From positions 490,401-554,400 of the forward strand of contig DIKQ01000005.1 in the NCBI GenBank assembly GCA_002424605.1: 64,000 nt of DNA. Direction: 5' to 3'. Made by a program: the position numbers and the translations under genes. Positions 7,660 to 16,747 of the stretch are shown here, in pieces. This DNA is from Cloacimonetes bacterium UBA5614. Lineage in GTDB: Bacteria; Cloacimonadota; Cloacimonadia; Cloacimonadales; Cloacimonadaceae. The notes beneath the pieces are model-generated. The model saw only the letters and a list, made by a program, of their open reading frames with translations. It searched no databases and was not told the origin of the DNA. The stretch's first letter is position 1. Each line of letters begins with the position of its first letter.

Positions 7660-9900
7660 CTATAGCCTGACCTTTCTCAATAGATTGGCGTTGGTAACCA
7701 CAGTAACAGAACTGGTTGCCATCGCCATTTCTGCAATTACGGGATGCAGTAAGCCAGTCACAGCCAGGGGAATCGCCACCAGGTTGTAAAAGAAAGCCCA
7801 AAACAGGTTCTGCTTAATCTTCCTGAACGTAGCCCTGGACAGCCTGATAGCCTTTATCAGCGCAGTCAGCTCGCTCCTCACAATCGTAATGTCCGCAGCT
7901 TCCATCGCTATATCCGTGCCTTGCCCCATGGCAATGCCGATATCCGCCTGCTTCAATGCCGGAGCGTCGTTGATGCCGTCACCCACCATCGCCACAGCCC
8001 CCAACTGCTGCTGCAGATTGCGGATTTGTATCGCCTTGTCTTCGGGAAGCACATTGGAGAGCACCTTCTCAATGCCGCACTGCTTGGCAATCGCCTTTGC
8101 CACGGTCTCATTGTCGCCGCTCAGCATAACAGACATAATGCCCATCTGCTTTAACTGCTTCACCACCAAGGCAGCTTCCGGCTTCACTGTATCAGCTACC
8201 AGCAGGCAGCCCAGAAGCTTTTCCTCATCAGATATGAACACGTGGGTGGCATGGGAGTATGGCGCCAGCGGAAGCTCCTGAATCACGGCTTTTGCGCCTT
8301 TAATCTGCCCACCGATAAAGTCTGCGCTTCCCAGAAAATACATCTTGCCTTCCAGCCGGGCGCTGATGCCCTTGCCGGCAGTTGAGCGGAAATCCTGCAA
8401 AGAAATCAGCTCAAGGCTCTTCTCCTTGGCAGCTTTCAGTACAGACCTGGCAATCGGATGCTCGGAGCCTGCTTCCAGGGATGCCGCCAGCCTGAGCACC
8501 TTGCCTTCATCGCTGTCTATGGGCAGAACCTTAATGAGTTCCGGCTTTCCGAAGGTAAGGGTGCCGGTCTTGTCAAACACCATCACGCGGATGTCTTTCA
8601 TGCGTTGCAGAGCCTCGCCATTTCTGATAAGAATGCCGTTGGAAGCGCCGATTCCACTGCCCACCATCAGTGCGGTGGGAGTAGCCAGTCCCAGCGCGCA
8701 GGGACAGGCAATCACCAGTGTGGCAATGGTTGCCATGATTGCAGCACCCAGCCGGTCCTGGCTCATATTTGCCAAAGGGATGTACTGGCTGAGCATCATG
8801 CTGATTTGCTGCAGTTTATCTGGGAAAAAGTACCAGGCAACGAATGTCAGTCCCGCCAGCACCAGTACTATCGGGACAAACACGCCTGTAACCTTGTCTG
8901 CCAGTACCTGGATGGGGACTTTGGAGTGCTGGGCTTCCTTGACCAGCTTCACTATCTGCGCCAGGAAAGTGTCCTTTCCTACTTTAACGGCCTGGATTAT
9001 CAGTCTGCCATCCTGGTTTATGGTAGCGCCCAGAACGGCATCACCCTCCTTTCTGGTCACAGGCATCGCTTCGCCGGTTGCCATAGACTCGTCCACACTG
9101 GATATCCCTTCCATTACAACGCTGTCCGTAGGGATTTTTGCGCCGGGTTTTACCACCAGCAGGTCTCCCATCTTTATCCGGCTGACAGGAATCTCGTGTT
9201 CTTCATTGCCCTTCAGCAGAATGGCGGTCTTGGCGCCGAGGTTCATAAGCTTGCGGATGGCTTCGCTGGCTTTGCCCTTTGCCCTGCTCTCCAGATAGCG
9301 TCCGGTCAGGTGAAACGCGATAATCATTGCAGCAATGCCGCTGAAGTCGCTCACCTTTATCAAAAGAGAAAGCGGTCCCGTAATTACCGCAGCTATAGTT
9401 CCCAGCGCTATCAGGACGTCCATGTTGGCAGAACCGTGCCGGACAGATTTGAAAGCCGACACATAGACCTGATGGGCAGGAATCAGCATCGTGGCAAGCG
9501 AAAGCGCTGTTATGGTAAGGATGGTTATCATATGGCTGTTCAGAAGCATGATGCCAAAATACATGTGGGCAACCATCAGAAACATCACGATTATAGTCAG
9601 GCCCCAGCCTGAAACCATTCTGTGGAATGCCTGCCTCTGCGCTTTTACATGGATGTCCTCCTGCTCGCCGGTGTCATCTTCCTCCGGCAGTTCACGCACC
9701 TGGAAACCCGTGTCAAGGATGACCTGTCTCAGCTTATCGGGACTTACCTTGCTGTCCTCAAATTCGATTGATGCTTCTTCCAGGGGTAAATTCACACTCG
9801 CCAGGAAAACTCCGGGAGTTTTGGAAAGCGCTTTCTCGACACTGGCACTGCAGCTGGCACAGTGCATTCCGTCTACTCCGATTGTAATTGTATGTTTCAT
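7660..9900 (-). CDS. copA: Copper-translocating P1B-type ATPase
   Basis: A 746-residue CPx-type ATPase that exports Cu(I) across the inner membrane using ATP. It carries one N-terminal HMA domain with GMHCASC (Cys14/Cys17), the membrane CPC motif in VIACPCALGLATPTA (~residue 398), the phosphorylation site DKTGTLTFGKPE (~441), a nucleotide-binding region with GSEHPIA (the HP motif) and the hinge GDGINDAPALKQADIG (~640). The final membrane segments contain the family-typical MATSSVTVVTNANLLR. I moved the start to the ATG at 9900, where AAAGG lies 7 bp upstream; the upstream 21 codons look non-coding. No CopZ chaperone or CueR-type regulator is adjacent. Silver transport is an alternative. Confidence 0.93.
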   Translation of the reverse strand: MKHTITIGVDGMHCASCSASVEKALSKTPGVFLASVNLPLEEASIEFEDSKVSPDKLRQVILDTGFQVRELPEEDDTGEQEDIHVKAQRQAFHRMVSGWGLTIIVMFLMVAHMYFGIMLLNSHMITILTITALSLATMLIPAHQVYVSAFKSVRHGSANMDVLIALGTIAAVITGPLSLLIKVSDFSGIAAMIIAFHLTGRYLESRAKGKASEAIRKLMNLGAKTAILLKGNEEHEIPVSRIKMGDLLVVKPGAKIPTDSVVMEGISSVDESMATGEAMPVTRKEGDAVLGATINQDGRLIIQAVKVGKDTFLAQIVKLVKEAQHSKVPIQVLADKVTGVFVPIVLVLAGLTFVAWYFFPDKLQQISMMLSQYIPLANMSQDRLGAAIMATIATLVIACPCALGLATPTALMVGSGIGASNGILIRNGEALQRMKDIRVMVFDKTGTLTFGKPELIKVLPIDSDEGKVLRLAASLEAGSEHPIARSVLKAAKEKSLELISLQDFRSTAGKGISARLEGKMYFLGSADFIGGQIKGAKAVIQELPLAPYSHATHVFISDEEKLLGCLLVADTVKPEAALVVKQLKQMGIMSVMLSGDNETVAKAIAKQCGIEKVLSNVLPEDKAIQIRNLQQQLGAVAMVGDGINDAPALKQADIGIAMGQGTDIAMEAADITIVRSELTALIKAIRLSRATFRKIKQNLFWAFFYNLVAIPLAVTGLLHPVIAEMAMATSSVTVVTNANLLRKVRL

Positions 9901-9976
9901 TTTAACGCCTTTATATAAAAATGCTTTTGTAAATATGATAACTTGGAATGGGTTATGGGGCAAGTGCCGTCTTGGA

Positions 9977-10879
9977 TTATTGTGGCACTGACTCCCTTTT
10001 GCCCGTCTGCTGCCAAAGAATGCCGCTGATAATGAGCACCAGCCCTACCAGAGTGGAGGGAGCAATAGCCTCTCCCAATACCCGGTTGATAATCAGCAGG
10101 GAAATGAACGGTGTCAGGAAGATGAGGTTTGTGACCCTGGCTGTGCTTGCAGCTTTCTTCAGGGCAAGCAGCCAGAAGATGAAAGTAATGCCCATTTCAA
10201 AGAACCCCACATAAACATTACCCGCCAAAGCAGGCAGCGAGGGAAGTTCAAAGGCCCCCATAGCCAGGCTGTATATCAGTACATACATGAAACCAAAGAT
10301 GAATATCCAGAAAAGCTTGATGACCTCATCCCGCTTGTCGCGGACATTATACAGCCAGAAAAGAGCCCAGATAAGAGTGGAAATCAGGGCAAGCGAGACC
10401 CCGACCGGTTCCTGGAATTTCATTTGAGAAAAGTCCCCCCGGAAAGCAATGACCACTGCGCCCAGAAAGCTTACCAGAACGCCGCTGATATCACGGAAGC
10501 GGGGTTTCTGATGCAGGATGGGTATTGCCAGCAGAGCCAGCATCACAGCCCAGATATAATTGAGCGCTTGCGCTTCCTGCGCCGGGAGCCGGTCATAGGC
10601 TTCCAGAAGAACAGTATAATACAGAAAAGGATTGAGGAAACCCAGCAGAGCGGAACGCAGAAGGTCTCTCCGGCTTCCGTTCAGGAGTTGTCCTGCCTTT
10701 TTCTGAACAAGGATGACAGCCAGAATAGCCAATGTGGAAAAGAAGCTGGCGCCCAGCAGAAGCTGGGTGGGTGTCTGATACATGAGAGAAAGCTTGAAAG
10801 CTGTGGAAATGGTGGACCAAAATAGAATTGCCAAGCCTGCAAAGAAATAGGCAGAATGGTTCTGTCTTTCTCCCTGCAC
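9977..10879 (-). CDS. EamA/DMT-superfamily transporter
   Basis: A 300-residue polytopic inner-membrane protein with about ten hydrophobic segments arranged as two repeats of five (EamA repeats). The first begins FFAGLAILFWSTISTAFK and the second ISTLIWALFWLYNV. The pattern matches drug/metabolite transporters, and the N-terminal repeat resembles YddG-like aromatic amino-acid exporters. It lies 8 bp downstream of the GmhB-like gene on the same strand, and the two are probably co-transcribed. The substrate is unknown; amino-acid or metabolite efflux is the family expectation. Confidence 0.82.
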   Translation of the reverse strand: MQGERQNHSAYFFAGLAILFWSTISTAFKLSLMYQTPTQLLLGASFFSTLAILAVILVQKKAGQLLNGSRRDLLRSALLGFLNPFLYYTVLLEAYDRLPAQEAQALNYIWAVMLALLAIPILHQKPRFRDISGVLVSFLGAVVIAFRGDFSQMKFQEPVGVSLALISTLIWALFWLYNVRDKRDEVIKLFWIFIFGFMYVLIYSLAMGAFELPSLPALAGNVYVGFFEMGITFIFWLLALKKAASTARVTNLIFLTPFISLLIINRVLGEAIAPSTLVGLVLIISGILWQQTGKRESVPQ

Positions 10880-10887
10880 AGCTCTTG

Positions 10888-11475
10888 CTACTCCGCTGTC
10901 TGGGACTGAATCAGCCGGGCAGCGACCATCAGGTCTTTGACTACAAAATCCGGCTTATACTGCCAATGCTTCATCTCCTGCCGGAACTCCTTCTCGCCGT
11001 TACCGCTCATCAGCAGAATGGTCCTGAGTCCTGCTTTCTTGCCGAATTCAATGTCTGAATACCTGTCGCCCACCATCCAGCTTTGTTCAGGCCTGAAATG
11101 GAAATCTTTCACAGCCTGTTTAAACATTCCAAGACCCGGCTTGCGGTCTTCGTGAGGGATGTTATAGGGTTCCACCACACCCGCGTGATAATAGGGGGAA
11201 TAGTAGATTTTATCCAGGACCGCGCCCTGCTCTGCCAAGAGTTTCTGCGCTTTATCCAATACACTGTGCATCTGTTCCAAAGTGATATACCCCCGTGCAA
11301 CCCCGCCTTGGTTGGTAACGAGCAGGACATAATAGCCAAGGCTCTTCAGCAGCTTGACCGCATCTGCGGCATAGGGATAAAGATAGTAGCCTTCAGGGTT
11401 GTTGATGTATCCGAACTCATCGGGATTTATAGTGCCGTCCCTATCCAGGAACACCGCTTTCTTGATATCAGTCAT
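10888..11475 (-). CDS. HAD-IIIA phosphatase, GmhB/HisB-N-like
   Basis: A 195-residue HAD-superfamily phosphatase. Motif I FLDRDGTIN (nucleophile and acid/base Asp), motif II LLVTNQGGVARG, motif III Lys in RKPGLGMF and motif IV WMVGDRYSDIEFG are all present. These features, especially NQGG, define the GmhB group, which dephosphorylates heptose 1,7-bisphosphate on the way to ADP-heptose for LPS core. The Zn-binding Cys/His loop usual before RKP (CxC-type) is missing: the segment reads SPYYHAGVVEPYNIPHEDRKP with no Cys. Other heptose genes are not nearby, although lptD is next upstream. Either a zinc-free GmhB or a related sugar phosphatase is possible. Confidence 0.75.
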   Translation of the reverse strand: MTDIKKAVFLDRDGTINPDEFGYINNPEGYYLYPYAADAVKLLKSLGYYVLLVTNQGGVARGYITLEQMHSVLDKAQKLLAEQGAVLDKIYYSPYYHAGVVEPYNIPHEDRKPGLGMFKQAVKDFHFRPEQSWMVGDRYSDIEFGKKAGLRTILLMSGNGEKEFRQEMKHWQYKPDFVVKDLMVAARLIQSQTAE

Positions 11476-11496
11476 TTATTGCTTCTATCCTTTTCT

Positions 11497-13959
11497 TTAG
11501 TATCTCTTGCTATCCCTGGTCTGGAATTTCAGCGCATCCGGAAGCTCTGTATTGAAGAGAACAATCCGGTAGTCCCAGTAGCCGGGGCGTTTTGTATAGC
11601 TGATATTCAGTTTCCAGCAATGCAGTGTGCGGCTGATGTCAAACGACTGCGACAGCAGTTCGCTCTTGGTGACGTTGTAATAGTTGGAATATACCAGCGC
11701 CCAATTGGTTGTGAGCTTCAGTGATGCGTTCATTCTCAGGTTGTTGTTTTTGGGGTGGATGATATTCCTGATAGAGTTCATATCCTGAGCAATGCTGAGA
11801 CTCCAGCCTTCTTCCCGGGCGGCTGTGGGCTGTTCCTGGGTTCCGAGACCCAATGTATCGGGTTTTGCCAGGTAAACGGTGAATGTGTCATTCTTTTTGC
11901 GCGGGAAATAATCCGTGTAGGGAACATTTCCGCTGAGTGACAGGCCATGCGAGAAGAACTGGTTTTCCGTTTTCCAGTCCAGCCATTGCAGTTTATAAGG
12001 ATTCTGCGTGATGTTGTAGCTTGCGTTGTAGGTGAGTTTGGTCTTCCCCATTTGCAGGGCTGCAGGCCGGAAACTGAAGCTGTGCGACAGGAGCGAGAAC
12101 TGCTTTTCATCCTTTTCCAGGTCGATCCCGGTGCGGGTTGTCCAGCCGAAGATATCGTTCAGTTTCCGCTCTTTGAGGTTATCGGTAGCTTTCAGTTTGA
12201 GCTGCCATCTCTGGTCCAGCGACAGGCCTATTGTCCGGCTCTTTTTACCGGAATTCAGTCCGATTCCGCCGAAGTAGTAGAACCTCTCGTTTTCAGGGAA
12301 ACCCGGGCTGTAGTTAAAGGAAACCGAGGGCGTGATAATATGCCTGACTGTAGAAATGTAGAATTTGGGTATATTACGGATACCATAAATCGTGAAGTTA
12401 GCGCTGGTGGAGGTGGAGTAATCGTTTCCCCTCACCCATTTGACATCGTTACGGTCCCTGTCCATCCAGGCCTCGCCATAGCTTACGCCCTGGGTAAGAT
12501 TTAGCCAGCCCAGGGCTTTGTAGCTGTAGTTCAGTCCCATGAAATGCTTAATGCCCGCATGGTGCTCATTGATAAAATACGTTCCCGTGCTGTCCATCGT
12601 ATTATCCCAGATGAGGTCGCCCAGAGAGCGGTTTTCCTCGCGCAGGAATCCCGTGTGGTCCAGACGCACGTTGTAGCTGTAGTTAAAGTTTGTCCACCAG
12701 CTGGTTTTGGGAGTTGGCCTGTCTTTGGGCGTAAAGATTTCATGCACGGGACGCGACGGCAAGGAGAAAGTGGCGGAGGGCAGGCTGATGTTTACCGTAT
12801 TGTTTATCAGGTCTTCGGTATAGCTGGCTCCGGCATTCAGGTATGAGGAGAGGATGGGCCTGCGGTAGGAAAGCGTGGATGTGACCCTCTGCGCCAGAAA
12901 CTCATTGATATCTGTGCTGCTTTCCCAGATGCGTTTATTGCTCACATAGTCGATATTGGCGTCAAAGGTGGCTTTGTCGCCCAGCTCATGGTGGTGATTG
13001 CCCCTGACTGAGTAATCCGTGCTGGTTGTGCTGCCGGCGATGTTTTTCTGCAGGGTGGTATTGAAGTTCCCGTTAAAGAAATACCTTTTGGTATAGCGGT
13101 TTTCCAGGTTTGCCCGCCAGCCTGTCTTTTCCATCAGGTCAAAGCTGATTGTGGCGTCGGCATAATCTTTCCAGGGATAGAAGAAAGCGATATCACGCAC
13201 ATATTTGCCATCCACAGTGTTATAGCCGGGTTCGGGAATCAGGAAGCCCGCTTGCCTGCCCCGTTTGATGGAAAACGTCATGAAGGGAAAGTAGAAGATG
13301 GGCATATGATTGACATAGGCTATGACAGGTTTTCCGACTATTTTGTCGCCCTGGTAAAGCCTCATCTGCTTTGACCAGAACCAGAAATCCGGCTCTTCGG
13401 CATCGCAGGTGGTGAATCTTCCTCCGTCCACGTCATAGATATCCCGGTCAATCTTGCGGACCTCGTCGCCGTAATAGTAGCCTTTATCCAGCTTGCTGAC
13501 CGAGTTATACATCATACCGGTCTGGGTGTTTACATCATAGTAAACCTGGTTGCCAATCAGCACCTGATCGCGGTCTATCAGGACGGTCCGGCCTGTCGAG
13601 AAGGCGCGTTCGTCTTTCAGGTCAATCTGCAGGCTGTCTGCCAGAATGGTGGAAGTCTGGTACTGCACAGATGTGTCGCCATAGAGGTAAATCTGCTCTG
13701 TATCATAATGGTAGGAAATGCTGTCCGCCGCATAGACCAGCGAATCAATCACCATTTTGGCGATGTCCAGGCTGTCCAGGGCGGCTAGGGATGTGGTGGT
13801 CAGAACAGTGTCAGGCAGAGCAGGGATTGGGGTGATTTCATCTGTTTGTGCAGCAACCGGAACGGGGATAGCTTCCTCGCTCCTGAGTTTCAGACCACCG
13901 GACAGGCAAAAGATGCCGGCCAGCAGGAGAGCCGTTGCTTTGTTGCTGATTACTTTCAC
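11497..13959 (-). CDS. lptD: LPS-assembly protein LptD (OstA family)
   Basis: An 820-residue outer-membrane protein. It has a signal peptide (ALLLAGIFCLSGG), a periplasmic OstA-like beta-jellyroll with repeated strands (residues ~80-200: LYGDTSVQYQTSTILADSLQ and similar), then a long C-terminal region rich in alternating aromatic strands, as in a 26-strand barrel. The DGGRFTTCDAEEPDFWF segment matches the conserved family region around the first LptD cysteine. LptD inserts lipopolysaccharide into the outer leaflet with LptE, so its presence argues for LPS or a similar glycolipid. It is first in a minus-strand run with the GmhB-like gene, consistent with envelope biogenesis. Confidence 0.88.
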   Translation of the reverse strand: MKVISNKATALLLAGIFCLSGGLKLRSEEAIPVPVAAQTDEITPIPALPDTVLTTTSLAALDSLDIAKMVIDSLVYAADSISYHYDTEQIYLYGDTSVQYQTSTILADSLQIDLKDERAFSTGRTVLIDRDQVLIGNQVYYDVNTQTGMMYNSVSKLDKGYYYGDEVRKIDRDIYDVDGGRFTTCDAEEPDFWFWSKQMRLYQGDKIVGKPVIAYVNHMPIFYFPFMTFSIKRGRQAGFLIPEPGYNTVDGKYVRDIAFFYPWKDYADATISFDLMEKTGWRANLENRYTKRYFFNGNFNTTLQKNIAGSTTSTDYSVRGNHHHELGDKATFDANIDYVSNKRIWESSTDINEFLAQRVTSTLSYRRPILSSYLNAGASYTEDLINNTVNISLPSATFSLPSRPVHEIFTPKDRPTPKTSWWTNFNYSYNVRLDHTGFLREENRSLGDLIWDNTMDSTGTYFINEHHAGIKHFMGLNYSYKALGWLNLTQGVSYGEAWMDRDRNDVKWVRGNDYSTSTSANFTIYGIRNIPKFYISTVRHIITPSVSFNYSPGFPENERFYYFGGIGLNSGKKSRTIGLSLDQRWQLKLKATDNLKERKLNDIFGWTTRTGIDLEKDEKQFSLLSHSFSFRPAALQMGKTKLTYNASYNITQNPYKLQWLDWKTENQFFSHGLSLSGNVPYTDYFPRKKNDTFTVYLAKPDTLGLGTQEQPTAAREEGWSLSIAQDMNSIRNIIHPKNNNLRMNASLKLTTNWALVYSNYYNVTKSELLSQSFDISRTLHCWKLNISYTKRPGYWDYRIVLFNTELPDALKFQTRDSKRY

Positions 13960-13991
13960 AATCCTCGAATCACACTTTTCCTTTTTTTAAC

Positions 13992-14020
13992 CTATCCTTC
14001 CGCTTTGGTCAAGATGTCAA
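13992..14020 (-). promoter_or_regulatory. Candidate promoter of lptD
   Basis: Minus-strand TTGACA (complement of 14015-14020), then GGATAG/GATAGG at 17-18 bp. It lies 33-61 bp upstream of the lptD start. Element A3 begins 27 bp further upstream. Confidence 0.35.
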
Positions 14021-14047
14021 GTTATTCATCCTGCTCTCTGCTCTCTG

Positions 14048-14118
14048 AGATGTCCCGAAGATGCCGCGGAGATGACCGAACTTTCTTCGGGAGGCTTCGG
14101 GACATCTCCGCGACAGCT
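14048..14118 (+). repeat. 71-bp palindromic 11-bp-period element, copy A3
   Basis: Exact 71-bp core with centre CTTTC. The left flank has CCTGCTCTCTG and the right flank CATTAAGGGAGAAGCAGG. It lies between the divergent lptD and cupin promoters. Confidence 0.85.
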
Positions 14119-14196
14119 CATTAAGGGAGAAGCAGGGGCGATGTCTGAAACTGCCGGATTACGATTTGCGGGGAAAGGATTTCCCGGAGAAAAGTA

Positions 14197-14225
14197 TTGA
14201 CAGGGTTTTCCAGTAAACACCTATG
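14197..14225 (+). promoter_or_regulatory. Candidate promoter of cupin operon
   Basis: TTGACA at 14197-14202. The -10 is poorly defined: CCTATG at 17 bp, or TATGGT at 19-20 bp. It lies about 50 bp before the cupin ATG. Confidence 0.3.
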
Positions 14226-14271
14226 GTATTTAGGAATATTTGAGTCCAATAATGCAGAGGGAGAGAACGAT

Positions 14272-14541
14272 ATGCACGTTGCAGTGCGACGCCTCAGCGA
14301 TGAGGAAATCAGGAATTTAGGTATTCAAAGCTGGCCCGTCTGGACCAAGGAAGTTTCCATTTTTGAATGGGAATATGACTCTCAGGAAGAGTGCTATATC
14401 CTGGAAGGCGAAGTGGAAGTGATTGTATCCGACGGGGCTAAGACCTCTTTTGCATCCGGAGACTTTGTCACCTTTCCCAAAGGGCTTGCCTGCACCTGGG
14501 TTGTTAAACAGCCCGTCCGCAAGCACTACCGGTTTCAGTAA
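14272..14541 (+). CDS. Small cupin-domain protein (DUF861/EutQ-like)
   Basis: An 89-residue single-domain cupin. The strand pattern WPVWTKEVSIFEWEYDSQEE, CYILEGEVEVIV, FASGDFVTFPKGLACTWVV fits the cupin_3 (DUF861) family, in which the first metal-binding motif is degenerate (no HxH here). The start is the ATG at 14272, preceded by GAGGGAGAG; the frame is open further upstream but without a ribosome-binding site. It ends 3 bp before the DUF512 gene, so the two are co-transcribed and probably translationally coupled. Its function is unknown; such small cupins are often accessory ligand-binding or isomerase-like proteins. Confidence 0.8.
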   Translation: MHVAVRRLSDEEIRNLGIQSWPVWTKEVSIFEWEYDSQEECYILEGEVEVIVSDGAKTSFASGDFVTFPKGLACTWVVKQPVRKHYRFQ

Positions 14542-14544
14542 AAT

Positions 14545-15816
14545 ATGCCGCTTGTAATCCAGGACATCCTGGCACGCAGCCTGGCTGCCAGAAAAGGCAT
14601 CAAACCGGGCGATAAGCTCCTCTCCATCAACGGTCATGATATCCGTGACTTCATTGATTTACAGTTTTACGGTTCGGACTCTTATCTGGAATGTGAACTG
14701 GAAAACCGTGACGGGGAACGCAGCATAGTCGAAATAATCCGCAAGGACAGGACGGCACTCGGCATCGAGCCGGAGGCTTACCGTATCGAAAGCTGCGTCA
14801 ACAACTGCGTTTTCTGCTTCATAGACCAGATGCCTCCAGCCCTGCGCGATTCCCTCTACGTCAAGGATGACGACTTTCTCTACTCCTTCGTATTCGGAAA
14901 TTACATCTCACTCACCAACCTGAGCGCCAAAGATTTCAAGAGAATCATTGAACAGAGGCTCTCCCCACTCTACGTATCTGTTCACACCACGAACAGCCAG
15001 CTCCGCCAACAGATGATGGGCTACCAGATGGAATTTGATATCCTGAGCCGCCTGCGGCAGCTCTCCAAAGCAGGGATTCAGATGCATTGCCAGATTGTGC
15101 TCGTCCCCGGCTGGAATGATAAAGCCGAACTTAAGCACACCCTGGATGACCTGATAAAGCCGGAAATGAACGTCCTTTCCATCGGAATCGTGCCTGTCGG
15201 CTTGACCAGGTATCGCGAAAACCTGCAAAACCTGAGGGTCTTTATGCCTGACGAAGCGGCAGAAGTAATCTGGCTGACGGAAGTTTACCGCAAAGAAAAG
15301 CAGATTGACTATCTGTATTGCTCGGATGAGTTCTTTATCAGGGCAAAAATCCCCATCCCCGCCTGCGATTATTACCAGGATTACCCCCAGATTGAAAACG
15401 GCATCGGAATGGTCTGCCTCATGCAGGAAAACTTCCGGGATAAAAAACGCAGCTTTATGAAAGAAGTCCGCAAAAAAGGACAACCCATCCGCATGGTAAC
15501 AGGGGTTTCGGCAGCCGGCTACCTGCAGGAGATTGCAGATTACATCACCGCAAAAGCTGATTGCTGTCCCACTACGGTGCAGGCAGTGGTCAATAACTTC
15601 ATGGGGCCAACCGTCACCGTGAGCGGTCTGCTGACCTTCACAGATATCAAAAAGCAGGTAAAGCCTCAGGAGAATGAAATCATCGCCCTGCCGGGCAATA
15701 TCTTCAACCATGAAGGCATTACCCTTGACGGATTCAGCCAGCTTGATATCAAAGAATACTGGCAAAGGGATATCCTGATTATCGAGCCGTTATTTGATGA
15801 TTGGGAATGGATTTAA
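14545..15816 (+). CDS. DUF512 radical SAM protein with N-terminal PDZ domain
   Basis: A 423-residue protein with a PDZ-like segment (residues ~1-45, ARSLAARKGIKPGDKLLSIN). It is followed by a radical SAM-type core whose CVNNCVFCFID (Cys84, Cys88, Cys91: CxxxCxxC) is the [4Fe-4S]/SAM-binding motif, and by the C-terminal DUF512 region. It matches a widespread, functionally uncharacterised family of putative radical SAM enzymes (the TIGR03279 type). The start overlaps nothing and follows the cupin by 3 bp; PhnD follows 11 bp downstream. The link with a phosphonate/phosphite-type binding protein is suggestive but the reaction is unknown. Confidence 0.85.
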   Translation: MPLVIQDILARSLAARKGIKPGDKLLSINGHDIRDFIDLQFYGSDSYLECELENRDGERSIVEIIRKDRTALGIEPEAYRIESCVNNCVFCFIDQMPPALRDSLYVKDDDFLYSFVFGNYISLTNLSAKDFKRIIEQRLSPLYVSVHTTNSQLRQQMMGYQMEFDILSRLRQLSKAGIQMHCQIVLVPGWNDKAELKHTLDDLIKPEMNVLSIGIVPVGLTRYRENLQNLRVFMPDEAAEVIWLTEVYRKEKQIDYLYCSDEFFIRAKIPIPACDYYQDYPQIENGIGMVCLMQENFRDKKRSFMKEVRKKGQPIRMVTGVSAAGYLQEIADYITAKADCCPTTVQAVVNNFMGPTVTVSGLLTFTDIKKQVKPQENEIIALPGNIFNHEGITLDGFSQLDIKEYWQRDILIIEPLFDDWEWI

Positions 15817-15827
15817 CGAGGTCGGAT

Positions 15828-16733
15828 ATGAAAAAGATAATGTTGTTTGGTCTGGCAGTTGTTCTGCTTTTCAGCGTCAGCTGCGTGAATAAGGCGCCTT
15901 TGGGCAGTAAGAAGAACCCCATCAAGATGTACTTTGTGCCCTCCATGGAAGCCAATAAAGTGGTGACCAGCGGAGAAGCCATCGCCGGATACCTGCAGGA
16001 ACAGACAGGCCTTTACTTCAAGGTTGCCGTCCCCACCAGCTATGCTGCGGTGATAGAAGCAATGGGAACCGGGGAAGCCGATATCGCCTGGCTCGCCACC
16101 TTTGCCTATATCCTGGCAAACGAGAAGTTCGGGGCTGAGGTCAAGCTCAGCACGGTCCGCAACGGCCTGGATAAATACCGCGGTCAGTTTGTCGCCAGGA
16201 AAGACAGTAAAATAAAATCAATCGAAGACATCCAGGGCAAGGTTATCGCCTTTACAGACGCAGCTTCCACCTCCGGCTTCATCTACCCCTCCGCCATTCT
16301 GCAGAGCAAAGGCATCAAACCCAAGGATTATTTCTTTGCCGGCGGACACCCCCAGGCAATCCTTGCCGTTTACAGCAAAAGGGCAGACGTCGCCTGCACC
16401 TACTGGTCTCCACCGGACGCTGAGGGCATCCCCCAGGATGCGCGCCTGAAACTGATTGATACACATGCCGATGTGCTGGATGTAATAGATATTATAGGTT
16501 TTTCGGACTGGATTCCCAATGACACAGTCACTATGCGCAAGGATTTCCCGCAGGAACTGCAGGACAAGATTATCGAAGCCCTGCTGGTGTTTGTGGGCAC
16601 CCAGGAAGGCAGGAAAGTCATGAAGGAATTGTATGACATTGACGGTCTGGTCGTTGCCTCTGATGCGGACTATGACGTTGTGCGTGAAACCCTTAAAACC
16701 CTTGGCAAGAATCCTGCCGAACTTCTGAAGTAA
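15828..16733 (+). CDS. phnD: PhnD-like phosphate/phosphonate ABC substrate-binding lipoprotein
   Basis: A 301-residue periplasmic binding protein. It has a lipoprotein signal with the lipobox-like VVLLFSVSC near residue 19, then the PhnD/phosphonate-BD fold: IKMYFVPSMEANKVVTSGEAIAGYL, GTGEADIAWLATFAYILA, FTDAASTSGFIYPSAIL (the anion-binding STSG loop) and AVYSKRADVACTYWSPPDA. The family binds phosphonates, phosphite or phosphate esters. The ATG at 15828 follows ACGAGG. It lies 14 bp before the matching ATPase, but no PhnE permease gene follows, because the next gene is convergent. The ligand cannot be named from sequence. Confidence 0.87.
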   Translation: MKKIMLFGLAVVLLFSVSCVNKAPLGSKKNPIKMYFVPSMEANKVVTSGEAIAGYLQEQTGLYFKVAVPTSYAAVIEAMGTGEADIAWLATFAYILANEKFGAEVKLSTVRNGLDKYRGQFVARKDSKIKSIEDIQGKVIAFTDAASTSGFIYPSAILQSKGIKPKDYFFAGGHPQAILAVYSKRADVACTYWSPPDAEGIPQDARLKLIDTHADVLDVIDIIGFSDWIPNDTVTMRKDFPQELQDKIIEALLVFVGTQEGRKVMKELYDIDGLVVASDADYDVVRETLKTLGKNPAELLK

Positions 16734-16747
16734 CCGAACCGCTGCGC

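Noticed and set aside
8345..9612. Two long plus-strand open frames opposite copA
   Set aside because: They are antisense to a well-conserved P-type ATPase, have no ribosome-binding site or family match, and arise from the high codon bias of copA.
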